This document shows positions 8,334 to 17,245 of a stretch of 64,000 nt of DNA, one piece after another. The position numbers were made by a program, and so were the translations under genes. Source of the DNA: Wocania_A sp965224845 (GTDB taxonomy: Bacteria > Bacteroidota > Bacteroidia > Flavobacteriales > Flavobacteriaceae); assembly GCA_965224845.1 (NCBI GenBank), contig CBDDAJ010000024.1, positions 62,001 through 126,000 on the forward strand, in the 5' to 3' direction. How positions within the stretch are numbered: position 1 is the stretch's first letter; the number at the start of each line of letters is the position of its first letter. The notes beneath the pieces were generated by a model. The model had not been told where the DNA came from. It was given only the letters and a program-made list of their open reading frames with translations, and did not search any database.

Positions 8334-10196
8334 TTGAATTATTTAACCGTTGAAAACATATCGAAATCTTATGGAGAGCTAACGCTCTTTAAAGACATTT
8401 CATTCAGTATACATAAAGATCAAAAAATAGCATTTGTTGCTAAAAACGGAACAGGTAAAACTTCTATTTTAAGTATACTTTCTGGTGATGATCAGGCAGA
8501 TTCTGGAAATGTTATTTACAGAAAAGACATAAAGGTTTCATTCCTTTCTCAAGACCCTAAGTTTGATAACAGCTTAACCATTGAAGAAACTATTTTTGCA
8601 AGCGACAGTCCTATCTTAAAGATTATTTCTAATTACGAAAAGGCCCTTTTAAACTCCAATGATTCTGAGGCCTATCAAATCGCTTTTGATGCTATGGAAC
8701 AGCATGAAGCTTGGGATTTCGAAACGCTTTACAAGCAAGTTCTTTATAAATTAAAACTTGAAAGGTTAGACCAGAAAGTTAATACGCTTTCTGGGGGACA
8801 AAAAAAACGTTTGGCACTTGCCAATGCACTAATCAATAAACCCGATTTACTAATTTTAGACGAACCAACGAATCATTTAGACTTAGAAATGATTGAATGG
8901 TTAGAAGCTTTTTTTGCAAAAGAAAATATAACCTTATTCATGGTAACCCATGATCGTTACTTTTTAGAACGTGTTTGTAATGAAATTATAGAATTAGACG
9001 AAGGGCAACTTTACAGTTACAAAGGCAATTATTCGTATTACCTGGAAAAGCGTGATGCCAGAATTGAACGCGAAGCCGTTGAAACAAACAAAGCCAAGCA
9101 ACTCTTTAAAAAAGAACTAGCATGGATGCGCAGACAACCCAAAGCACGAACTACAAAATCAAAATCTAGAATTGATGATTTTGCAGATATAAAACATAGA
9201 GCACATCAACGTAGAAATGACCATGAAGTACAGATAGAATTAAACATGGAACGCTTAGGAAGTAAAATTTTAGAGTTCCATAAAGTATCCAAAGCATTTA
9301 AAGACAAAACTATACTTAACCAATTTGAATACACCTTTAAAAAAGGAGAACGTGTTGGCATTATAGGTAAAAATGGCACAGGGAAAACTACTTTTTTAAA
9401 TATTTTAACTCAAACGGCACTTCCAGATTCTGGAAAAGTTATAAAAGGCGATACGGTAAAGTTTGGGTATTATACCCAAGATGGAATAGGTATTAAGCCA
9501 GAGCAAAAAGTTATTGATGTTATTCGAGAATTTGGAGATTATATTCCCTTAAAAAAAGGACGTCAAATTAGCGCACAACAGCTCTTAGAACGCTTTTTGT
9601 TTAGCAGAAAAAAGCAATATGATTTTGTTGAAAAATTAAGTGGCGGTGAACGCAAACGCTTATATTTATGTACGGTTTTAATTCAGAATCCTAATTTTTT
9701 AATTCTTGATGAACCTACTAATGATTTAGACATTGTTACATTAAATGTATTGGAAAGCTTTCTTTTAGATTTCCCTGGATGCATAATTGTTGTGTCTCAC
9801 GATCGCTATTTTATGGATAAAGTTGTGGACCACCTTTTTGTTTTTAAAGGTGATGGGGTTATTGAAGACTTTCCTGGGAATTATACCGATTATCGTATTT
9901 ATGAAGATAGCCAACCCGTGAGTTCAAAGGTAACCGATGATAAAAAAGAGAAAAAATCCTGGAAACAAAACGAAGCATCTAAGCTATCGTATAATGAAGA
10001 GAAAGAACTTAAAAACATAGAAAGTAAATTAAAGGCTCTGGCCTTTGATAAGAAAGAGGCTGAAAATAAGTTTAACAACCCAGATTTATCTCAAGAAGAG
10101 ATTAATAGGCTATCTGAAGCACTTCAAGAAATTATTAAAACTATCGAAGCTAAAGAAGAGCGCTGGTTTGAGCTATCGGCAAAATTAGAGGAATAA
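8334..10196 (+). CDS. ABC-F family ATP-binding protein (Uup-like)
   Basis: A soluble duplicated ABC ATPase of about 620 residues without membrane spans. First cassette: Walker A KNGTGKTS (about 37-44), LSGGQKKRLALA, LILDEPTNHLD; second cassette: GKNGTGKTT (about 343-351), LSGGERKRLYL, LILDEPTNDLD. A charged linker (KARTTKSKSR) separates the two and a C-terminal coiled coil (about 540-620) gives the Uup-like layout. The frame stays open to a TTG at 8316, but the TTG at 8334 gives MNYLTVENISKSYGE, the normal start in this family; there is no ATG nearby. ABC-F proteins act on ribosomes or, for Uup, on DNA or ribosome quality; the precise role here is not known. Confidence 0.9.
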   Translation: MNYLTVENISKSYGELTLFKDISFSIHKDQKIAFVAKNGTGKTSILSILSGDDQADSGNVIYRKDIKVSFLSQDPKFDNSLTIEETIFASDSPILKIISNYEKALLNSNDSEAYQIAFDAMEQHEAWDFETLYKQVLYKLKLERLDQKVNTLSGGQKKRLALANALINKPDLLILDEPTNHLDLEMIEWLEAFFAKENITLFMVTHDRYFLERVCNEIIELDEGQLYSYKGNYSYYLEKRDARIEREAVETNKAKQLFKKELAWMRRQPKARTTKSKSRIDDFADIKHRAHQRRNDHEVQIELNMERLGSKILEFHKVSKAFKDKTILNQFEYTFKKGERVGIIGKNGTGKTTFLNILTQTALPDSGKVIKGDTVKFGYYTQDGIGIKPEQKVIDVIREFGDYIPLKKGRQISAQQLLERFLFSRKKQYDFVEKLSGGERKRLYLCTVLIQNPNFLILDEPTNDLDIVTLNVLESFLLDFPGCIIVVSHDRYFMDKVVDHLFVFKGDGVIEDFPGNYTDYRIYEDSQPVSSKVTDDKKEKKSWKQNEASKLSYNEEKELKNIESKLKALAFDKKEAENKFNNPDLSQEEINRLSEALQEIIKTIEAKEERWFELSAKLEE

Positions 10197-10204
10197 CTTA
10201 AAAA

Positions 10205-10222
10205 CTCGAACGCAGTCGAGAG
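10205..10222. repeat. Short palindromic intergenic motif
   Basis: The segment CTCGAACGCAGTCGAG forms a 5-bp hairpin (CTCGA/TCGAG) just after the ABC-F stop codon. It resembles the Tyr/Ser-codon-free 'TCGA...TCGA' intergenic repeats that are scattered through Bacteroidota genomes; that wider statement is from memory and only this copy is seen clearly. Confidence 0.35.
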
Positions 10223-10279
10223 GTATTAAACGCTAAATTACAAAATAGGTCTCAACTGTACCCGACCATACATACAAGT

Positions 10280-11053
10280 ATGATTTACCAAATTATTCAA
10301 TACATAAAATTCATATTAAAATCTACCAACCAACACGGTGTACACTCCCCATTTGTATATAATTTGATTACAAAATGCTTTTACGATAAAACAAACTATG
10401 ATGATTATAAAAAGATTTTAGACTATAAAAAAGCCCTTTTAAAAAACAAAGCTAAAATTTCGGTTATAGATTTAGGAGCAGGCTCTCAAGTTTTAAATCA
10501 AAACCAGCGATATATTTCTAAAATGGCAAAAAATGCCGGCACTACATATAAAAGGGCAAAGCTTTTATATAGAGTCTCTAACTATTTTGAATTTAAAACT
10601 GTTTTAGAATTGGGTACATCGTTAGGTATAGCAACTCAAGCGATACATTTAGGGATCCCAAAAGCAAACATTATTACTATTGAGGGTTGCCCAAATGTTT
10701 CTGAATTTTCTAAAACGAATTTTAAAGATTTTCGATTAGAGCATATTAATCTTATTAACGATAATTTTAATAACACCTTAAAAACCCTAAAACCTAAGAC
10801 CTTCGACCTTATATTCTTTGATGGTAACCACCAAAAAGAAGCTACTTTAAATTATTTTGAAACTCTACTTGAAACCACACATAACCATTCGGTTTTTATT
10901 TTTGATGACATTTATTGGTCAAAAGATATGACTGAGGCCTGGGAAGCTATTAAGCAACACCCAAAAGTAACCGTAACTATTGATACGTTTTTCTGGGGAT
11001 TTGTTTTTTTTAGAAAAGAACAGGTTAAGCAACATTTTTCAATAAGAGTTTAG
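10280..11053 (+). CDS. Class I SAM-dependent methyltransferase
   Basis: A 257-residue cytoplasmic protein with a Rossmann methyltransferase core. Motif I is VLELGTSLG at about 108-116, the acidic residue binding the ribose follows in IITIEG (about 131-136), and FDLIFFDGNH (about 175-184) is the post-II strand with a DG(N)H signature seen in O-methyltransferase and Methyltransf_24 proteins. FIFDDIYWS (about 208-216) is a further family motif. The first 75 residues form an extra helical cap. The substrate is unknown. It sits alone between the ABC-F gene and the cobalamin adenosyltransferase. Confidence 0.82.
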   Translation: MIYQIIQYIKFILKSTNQHGVHSPFVYNLITKCFYDKTNYDDYKKILDYKKALLKNKAKISVIDLGAGSQVLNQNQRYISKMAKNAGTTYKRAKLLYRVSNYFEFKTVLELGTSLGIATQAIHLGIPKANIITIEGCPNVSEFSKTNFKDFRLEHINLINDNFNNTLKTLKPKTFDLIFFDGNHQKEATLNYFETLLETTHNHSVFIFDDIYWSKDMTEAWEAIKQHPKVTVTIDTFFWGFVFFRKEQVKQHFSIRV

Positions 11054-11293
11054 ACGTTTAACTTCCGCTAAATTTTGATTTACACATATTCACTTTGGCT
11101 TATCATTCCTTTTATTGATTGGTATTCCTGGATAAAAAAAGACCAAAAGAAATCTGATATAAGTTTCTATATCCATTTAAGCGATTCTTAATTAAAAAAT
11201 AAAGCTATTATTATACTTAATAATAATTGAAATTTCTATTCGTAAAGAAGATTTACCAAAATATTATCATTCGAGAATTAGTGCAAAAAAATT
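11054..11293 (+). other. Intergenic region with possible gene remnants
   Basis: No intact gene is seen. One short open stretch reads ISIRKEDLPKYY, which resembles the start of a GNAT acetyltransferase, and another encodes a hydrophobic peptide ending in a stop at about 11190. Both are too short to call; they may be decayed genes or chance. Confidence 0.25.
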
Positions 11294-11321
11294 TTTAACT
11301 TTTAACTTTTAACTTTTAACT
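11294..11321 (+). repeat. Four tandem copies of a 7-bp unit
   Basis: TTTAACT is repeated four times without a break, ending eight bases before the ATG of the cobalamin adenosyltransferase gene. Copy-number change here would alter the spacing of upstream signals to the start codon. Confidence 0.85.
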
Positions 11322-11329
11322 TGCGTAGC

Positions 11330-11902
11330 ATGAAAATCTATACAAAAACAGGAGATAAAGGGACCACGGCTTTATTTGGAGGCACTCGCGTACCAAAACA
11401 TCATATACGCATTGAGAGTTACGGAACGGTTGATGAACTAAACTCGCATTTGGGTTTAATTCGCGATCAGGATATTAATCCGCATTATAAGGATCTCTTA
11501 ATTCATATACAAGATCGATTATTTACTATTGGTGCTATTTTAGCAACCGACCCAAAGAAAGCCGTTTTAAAAAACGGTAAAGAACGTTTAAATATTGAAA
11601 AAATCTCTTCTAAAAACATTGAACGCTTAGAGCTGGAAATGGATACTATGAATGCTGCTTTACCACCGATGACCCATTTTGTACTCCCCGGCGGACATCA
11701 AACGGTGTCATTCTGTCACATTGCACGTTGTGTGTGCCGCAGGGCCGAACGTTTAGCATCTGCGCTTAACGATATAGAACCTTTTGAAGCCAATGCTTTG
11801 ACTTATTTAAACCGCCTTTCTGACTACCTTTTTGTATTGGCACGAAAGTTGTCATCTGACTTACAAGCAAATGAAGTTAAATGGATTCCTGAGAAGAAGT
11901 AA
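11330..11902 (+). CDS. Cob(I)alamin adenosyltransferase, PduO type
   Basis: A 190-residue ATP:cob(I)alamin adenosyltransferase that makes adenosylcobalamin. The start at 11330 gives MKIYTKTGDKGTTALFGG, the ATP-binding N-terminus of PduO enzymes. Further conserved parts are VDELNSHLG (about 34-42), the RCVCRRAER segment (about 142-150) with the arginines that contact ATP, and NRLSDYLFVLAR near the C-terminus. The length is normal. Together with MeaB at 20.9 kb it implies a B12-dependent methylmalonyl-CoA mutase in the cell. The open frame reaches nine bases further upstream, into the tandem repeat, but the ATG matches the family. Confidence 0.93.
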   Translation: MKIYTKTGDKGTTALFGGTRVPKHHIRIESYGTVDELNSHLGLIRDQDINPHYKDLLIHIQDRLFTIGAILATDPKKAVLKNGKERLNIEKISSKNIERLELEMDTMNAALPPMTHFVLPGGHQTVSFCHIARCVCRRAERLASALNDIEPFEANALTYLNRLSDYLFVLARKLSSDLQANEVKWIPEKK

Positions 11903-12275
11903 TTCGCTCGAAAACGGAAGACAGAAGTTTGAAGAAAAAGTATACAGAAAGCATATTACTGTTGACTAAGTACTGAAAACTACAGACTTATTGCGTTAGG
12001 GATTGCAGCGGCATCCTTTTTAAAACCTGAATGAAATAAAAAATTGTGCTGACTTTGATTTGGCAGATGGCTACGTCCTTCGCATTCACAATAACGTTTT
12101 AAAAAGATATAGCGTAAAGCCCGACCACTACCCTGAGCGTAGACGAAAGGGTGGGAACGCCCAAAATTTTATAAAATTTGCTAATATTATTAACACCGCA
12201 AAAATAAATTTGCAAGTGTTTAAAGTACAAAAAGATACGTTCTTAAAATTAATGAGTAAATATTTCATTTTTTTC
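11903..12275. other. Gene-free region holding a composite repeat
   Basis: About 370 bases without a supported gene. The central part (11993-12147) is a copy of a composite intergenic repeat that recurs in inverted orientation at 20021-20105. A 75-codon open frame in it (12060-12287) is built from this repeat and is not called. Confidence 0.7.
11993..12147 (+). repeat. Composite intergenic repeat, copy A (interrupted)
   Basis: The left arm (11993-12021) has GTTAGGGAT, AGCGGCATCC and a T-run; the right arm (12101-12126) has AAAAAGATATAGCG and AAGCCCGACC; it is followed by CTGAGCGTAGACGAA (12133-12147). Copy B at 20021-20105, on the other strand, has the same three blocks in the same order, with only about 8 bases between the arms; here about 80 bases separate them. 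Confidence 0.75.
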
Positions 12276-12305
12276 TTGTGTGTTTAAACTAAAAATTTAT
12301 TTTTG
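12276..12305 (+). promoter_or_regulatory. Bacteroidota-type promoter for the DUF2795 gene
   Basis: TTG at 12276-12278 and TATTTTTG at 12298-12305 are separated by 19 bases, an almost ideal -33/-7 pair (TTG, TAnnTTTG). The start codon follows 22 bases later. Confidence 0.75.
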
Positions 12306-12327
12306 CAAAAAATTAAACGCATAAAAA

Positions 12328-12549
12328 ATGTATTGGACTTTAGAATTAGCATCGTATTTAAGTGATGCCCCCTGGCCAGCAACCAAAGACGAATTAATAG
12401 ATTACGCTATTAGAACTGGCGCACCGTTAGAAGTTGTTGAAAATTTGCAATCGATTGAGGACGAAGGCGATTCGTATGATTCGATTGAAGAAATTTGGTC
12501 AGATTATCCAACAGACGAAGATTACCTCTGGAACGAGGATGAATATTAA
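12328..12549 (+). CDS. DUF2795 family small acidic protein
   Basis: A 73-residue, strongly acidic protein. The first 45 residues (YWTLELASYLSDAPWPATKD, then LIDYAIRTGAPLEVVENLQ) match the DUF2795 domain as it occurs in flavobacteria; the tail is rich in Asp, Glu, Trp and Tyr (EEIWSDYPTDEDYLWNEDEY). There is no signal peptide. It has its own promoter and a terminator and so is probably a single-gene transcript. The molecular function of the family is not known. Confidence 0.9.
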   Translation: MYWTLELASYLSDAPWPATKDELIDYAIRTGAPLEVVENLQSIEDEGDSYDSIEEIWSDYPTDEDYLWNEDEY

Positions 12550-12568
12550 TAAAGCATAAAGAATAGTT

Positions 12569-12598
12569 AAAAAGTCTCGATTTGAGGCTTTTTTTTTG
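12569..12598 (+). terminator. Rho-independent terminator after the DUF2795 gene
   Basis: AAAAAGTCTC / GAGGCTTTTT pairs as a stem with one G-T wobble and a short loop, followed by a run of T. It starts about 20 bases after the stop codon. Confidence 0.8.
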
Positions 12599-12814
12599 TC
12601 TTAATCTTTAAACAAAATGTATCTTTGAAGTCAACAAAAACTCCGGAAGGTTTTGCTTTGCGGTAACTATTAAAATTGTTATTCTCGTGAAATCTAAAGA
12701 TTCATGAATTCCTTAATTTTAAAAATATTAAATCAAGGAATAAAACAGAAACCTTATAAAAAATTAAATAAAACCAACTAGGATAACCCTAGACAAACAT
12801 AAAAACATACACAC

Positions 12815-15800
12815 ATGAGTTTTTTAAATTCTGTATTAAAAATATTTGTTGGAGACAAATCCAAACAAGACGTAAAAGCTTTAATGCCCATAGTAGATAA
12901 AGTTAAAACCTTTGAAGCTGCACTGGAAGCTTTGTCGCATGACGAGCTAAGAAGCAAAACCATTGAATTTAAAGCTAAAATTGCAGAAACCCGTCAGCCT
13001 TTTAACGAAAGAAAAGAAGCCCTTTTAAAAGAAGCAGATGCCACAGAAGATATTGACAGGCGTGAAGATATTTATCAGGAAGTTGATAAAATTGAAGATG
13101 AGTCTTACGAAGCTGTTGAAAAAACACTAAACGATATTTTACCTGAAGCTTTTGCTGTTGTTAAAGAAACTGCAAAACGTTTTGTAAACCATACAAGTAT
13201 TACAGTAACAGCTAATGAATTTGATAGAAGCCTGTCTGGAGATAAAACATATATAACTCTTGATGGCGATAATGCCACCTGGGCAAACGCCTGGGATGCT
13301 GCCGGAAAACCAATTACCTGGGATATGGTGCATTACGATGTGCAACTTATTGGTGGTGTAGCTATGCATCAAGGTAAAATTGCAGAAATGCAAACGGGTG
13401 AAGGTAAAACCCTGGTTGCCACACTGCCTGTGTATTTAAATGCACTAACTGGCAGGGGTGTTCACCTGGTTACCGTAAACGACTATTTAGCAAAGCGTGA
13501 TAGTGCGTGGATGGCTCCTATTTTTGAGTTTCACGGTTTAAGTGTTGACTGTATTGATTATCATCAACCCAACTCTGAGGCGCGTAAAAAAGCTTATAAT
13601 GCCGATATTACCTATGGTACCAACAACGAATTTGGTTTCGATTATTTACGAGATAATATGGCACATTCGCCAGATGATTTGGTACAACGCCCGCATCATT
13701 ATGCCATTGTAGATGAGGTCGATTCTGTTTTAGTTGATGATGCCCGTACTCCGTTAATTATTTCCGGTCCAATTCCTAAAGGGGATCATCACGAATTTAA
13801 TGAGTTAAAACCTAAGGTTGATGATATTGTAAATGTTCAACGTAAATATTTAACAGGGGTTTTAGCCGAAGCCAAAAAACTAATTGCTGCAGGCGATACT
13901 AAAGAAGGAGGTTTTCAATTATTGCGTGTTTACCGTGGTATTCCTAAAAACAAAGCCCTTATTAAGTTTTTATCTGAAGAAGGTGTTAAAATGTTGCTTC
14001 AAAAAACCGAGAACTTTTACATGCAGGACAACAACCGCGAAATGCCTAAGGTTGATGCGGAGTTGTATTATGTTATTGAAGAAAAAAATAATCAAATTGA
14101 ATTAACAGATAAAGGTATTGATTACCTTTCTGGGAAAGATAAATCCAGACTTTTTTGTAATGCCGGAAATAGGCATTGAAATTGCTAAAATTGAAGAACA
14201 AGGGCTTTCTGCTGAGGAAGAAGCTAATCTTAAAGAAGATTTGTTTAAAGAGTTTGGGGTAAAGTCTGAGCGTATCCATACTTTAAATCAACTTTTAAAA
14301 GCTTATGCCTTATTTGAAAAAGACACACAATATGTGGTGATGGATAATAAAGTGATGATTGTAGATGAGCAAACGGGTCGTATTATGGACGGTCGCCGCT
14401 ATTCTGACGGATTACACCAGGCCATTGAAGCTAAAGAGAATGTTAAAATTGAAGATGCTACCCAAACTTTTGCAACAGTAACATTACAAAATTACTTTAG
14501 AATGTACCGTAAACTGTCTGGTATGACGGGTACTGCGGTAACCGAAGCTGGCGAATTTTGGGAGATTTATAAATTGGATGTGGTAGAAATCCCTACTAAT
14601 AAGCCCATTGCAAGAGATGACAGAGAAGATTTAGTATATAAAACCAAGCGTGAAAAATATAATGCTGTTATTGATGAAGTTACACAATTATCTAAAGCGG
14701 CCGTCCTGTTTTAATTGGTACAACATCGGTAGAATTAGTGAGTTACTTGGTAAAATGTTGAGTATTCGCAAAATTTCTCATAACGTATTAAATGCGAAAC
14801 AACATAAAAAAGAAGCCGAAATTGTAGATCAGGCTGGTAAAACAGGGCAGGTAACTATTGCAACAAATATGGCTGGTCGTGGTACAGATATTAAACTATC
14901 TGATGAAGTTAAAGCTGCCGGCGGTTTAGCCATTGTTGGTACAGAACGCCATGATTCTCGTCGTGTAGACAGACAGTTGCGTGGTCGTGCAGGTCGTCAG
15001 GGAGATGTTGGTAGTTCACAATTTTATGTCTCATTAGAAGATAATTTAATGCGTTTATTTGGTAGCGAACGTATTGCTAAAATGATGGACCGAATGGGCT
15101 TGAAGGAAGGTGAAGTGATTCAACATTCCATGATTTCAAAATCTATTGAACGTGCCCAGAAAAAAGTAGAAGAAAACAACTTTGGTGTTCGTAAACGTTT
15201 ATTAGAATACGATGATGTAATGAATGCCCAACGTGAGGTGGTTTACAAGCGTCGTCATCACGCTTTATTTGGTGAACGCCTTCGCGTTGATTTAGCTAAT
15301 ATGATTTTTGATACTTCGGAAGGTATCGCTGAAACCAATAAAGGTGCTAACGACTATAAAAATTTTGAGTTTGAATTGATCCGTTATTTTTCTATGAGTT
15401 CGCCAATTACTGAAGCTGAATTCGGGAAACTTTCTGCCCAAGAAATCACTTCAAAAATATACAAAGCTGCTTTTGATACATTACAAGGAAAAAATGGCTC
15501 GTAATGCCGATATTGCATTTCCAGTCATTAAAAATGTATACGAAACCCAACGCGATAAGTTTAAACGTATTGTTGTACCATTTACAGATGGTGTAAAGAG
15601 TTTAAACGTAGTTACCGATCTTGAAAAAGCTTACGAGTCTGGTGGAAAACAATTAATCACCGACTTTGAAAAGAATATTACACTTGCCATTATTGATGAT
15701 GCCTGGAAAACCCATTTACGTAAGATGGATGAGTTAAAACAATCGGTTCAGTTAGCAGTACATGAGCAAAAAGATCCTTTATTAATTTATAAATTCGAAG

Positions 15801-16177
15801 CTTTTGAGCTATTTAAAGCTATGATTGACCAAGTAAATAAAGATGTGATTTCATTCTTATTTAAAGGTGAACTACCACAGGAAACGCAAGATACCATCCA
15901 GGAAGCCCGTGCCAGAATACGCAGAAAGGAAAAGCTGAACACCCAAAAAGACGAGATTCCTAACTCTGGATGAACGCTCTGCACAAAGCTAGGGCTGCTG
16001 GCAACATACAACGCAAACAGGAGGTTGTTGAAACTATTGTTCGCGATCAGACCAAAAATAGGGCGTAATGACCGCGTAACCATTAAGCATGTCATTAATG
16101 GCGAAAACAAAACCTTAAAATACAAACAAGCTGAGCCTTTAATAGCAAAGGGTGATTGGGTTCTGGTTGAAGATTAA
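12815..16177 (+). CDS. secA: Preprotein translocase ATPase SecA, reading frame broken by about seven indels
   Basis: SecA drives Sec-dependent export through SecYEG. The product, pieced together over frames, would be about 1,120 residues, the normal length in Bacteroidota. Walker A MQTGEGKTL is at about 190-198; DEVDSVLVDDARTPLI, MAGRGTDIKL and RQLRGRAGRQGD are SecA motor motifs; the C-terminus ends in KGDWVLVED. As written, the frame breaks near 14151 (extra A), 14699 (missing G), 14731 (missing A), 15473 (extra T), 15968 (extra G), 15986 (extra A) and 16051 (extra base). Each one-base correction restores conserved SecA sequence. SecA is essential and the sequence is otherwise intact, so these look like consensus errors, not decay. 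Confidence 0.93.
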
Positions 16178-16197
16178 TCAAATCCCTGCATGTTACG

Positions 16198-16212
16198 CTG
16201 AGCGTAGTTGAA
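16198..16212 (+). repeat. Single copy of the CTGAGCRTAG motif
   Basis: CTGAGCGTAGTTGAA matches the right-hand flank of the composite repeats at 12133-12147 and 20021-20035 (inverted) with one or two differences. It lies between the secA stop and its terminator. Confidence 0.5.
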
Positions 16213-16239
16213 GTGAAAGCAGAAATCTAAATACAGTTT

Positions 16240-16269
16240 AAAAACCTGATAGTTTCTATCAGGTTTTTT
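16240..16269 (+). terminator. Rho-independent terminator of secA
   Basis: A perfect 13-bp stem (AAAAACCTGATAG with CTATCAGGTTTTT) around a TTT loop, with the T-run forming the 3' side. It lies 62 bases after the secA stop codon. Confidence 0.92.
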
Positions 16270-16383
16270 ATTTAAAGCCAACTTGAATTTGTTAGGAAAA
16301 TTGATAACTTCGTTTAACCTTGTATACAAATCATTAAAACGGATTCATATACTTAAAAACATTGTAAACAATTTAAACCTAAG

Positions 16384-17017
16384 ATGTCAAAAAAAATTAT
16401 TTTAATCATTTCAATCCTTATTTGTTCATTAAGTTATGGACAATATGATTGGACTCCTGGGAAATTGATTTTGAAAAATGGAGAGACTCTTAAGGGGTTA
16501 TTGAAAATTCCACAAGTTACTCATGGTTTACTTTCTTTTCCGAAAAATAAACTTGAATATAAAAAAATAAAAAAGGAAAGAAAAAGAAATTGATGAAACT
16601 CAAGTAGACAAGGTGTATTTTGCAACATTTAATCCAAATCTTGGTTACTATGAGTATATTCCAATTTCTAGAAAAAGAATGGCTATTTTTTAAATTAGTC
16701 AGAAACGGAAAAGTAAAACTTTACGCAAGAACAATCAAAATTGGAAGAAATTCATTAATACCAACTGACAATAACCCCTTCGTAACAAAATAATTGAAAA
16801 GTATCAAGAGTTTTATATGATTCGCGAAAATGAAACCGTTGCAACTCGTGTAATCAATGAATATGATGGCATTGGCTTAAATCTTCGGACATTTAAAAAT
16901 TATGCAAAAAAATATTTTTCTGACTGCCCTGATGTTTTATCATATATAGATAATGAGCTATATGAGGATTATGATATATCCCAAATCGTGGATGATTACA
17001 ACCTATTGTGTGAATAA
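16384..17017 (+). CDS. Secreted protein of unknown function, frame broken by three indels
   Basis: The N-terminus (MSKKIILIISILICSLSYGQ) is a signal peptide, followed by YDWTPGKLILKNGETLKGLL. The frame breaks in A-runs at about 16570-16580, in a T6 run at 16687-16692 (one extra T) and at about 16790 (one missing A). Corrected, it reads on through DETQVDKVYFA, NLGYYEYIPIS, KLVRNGKVKLYARTIK, and a C-terminal part containing YAKKYFSDCPDVLSYIDNEL, ending at 17017: about 211 residues. The pattern of a short exported protein with a signal peptide and a 'KxGxTLxG' opening is common in flavobacteria, but I know no function. An attC-like hairpin follows directly. Confidence 0.75.
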
Positions 17018-17024
17018 AAAAACT

Positions 17025-17158
17025 GTTTACAACAGTATATAAAAAATTGCTACTTTTAACTTAACCAATGTGAGTTGCTTTGTTTGCTAGCTTCTGATTT
17101 TCCTTCGGAAAATCCTCGCACACAGACACGCAACATTTCATATGCGTAACCGTTAAAC
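17025..17158 (+). repeat. attC-like long imperfect hairpin
   Basis: Starting eight bases after the preceding stop codon, a 134-bp segment folds back on itself at three levels: outer ends GTTTACAACAGTATAT (17025-17040) against ATATGCG...GTTAAAC (ending 17158); a middle pairing GTTGC (17074-17078) with GCAAC (17130-17134); and a perfect 8-bp core GATTTTCC / GGAAAATC (17096-17114). The right end contains GTTAAAC, which fits the integron R' consensus GTTRRRY; the left end fits RYYYAAC only loosely. Confidence 0.55.
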
Positions 17159-17245
17159 GAACTTTCTAAAATTGTAAACTAAATATAGTTTAAGGCAAAT
17201 CAGTTCAATATAGCTAACTGAAACCCTATAAGTGAAGCATAATAA

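Noticed and set aside
12060..12287. A 75-codon open frame on the plus strand
   Set aside because: It is made up largely of the composite intergenic repeat and AT-rich DNA, with no family resemblance; the true promoter of the DUF2795 gene lies at its end.
12815..16177. secA as a decayed pseudogene
   Set aside because: All motifs are intact over the full length and the breaks are isolated one-base changes; neighbouring unrelated genes have the same type of breaks, which points to sequence error.
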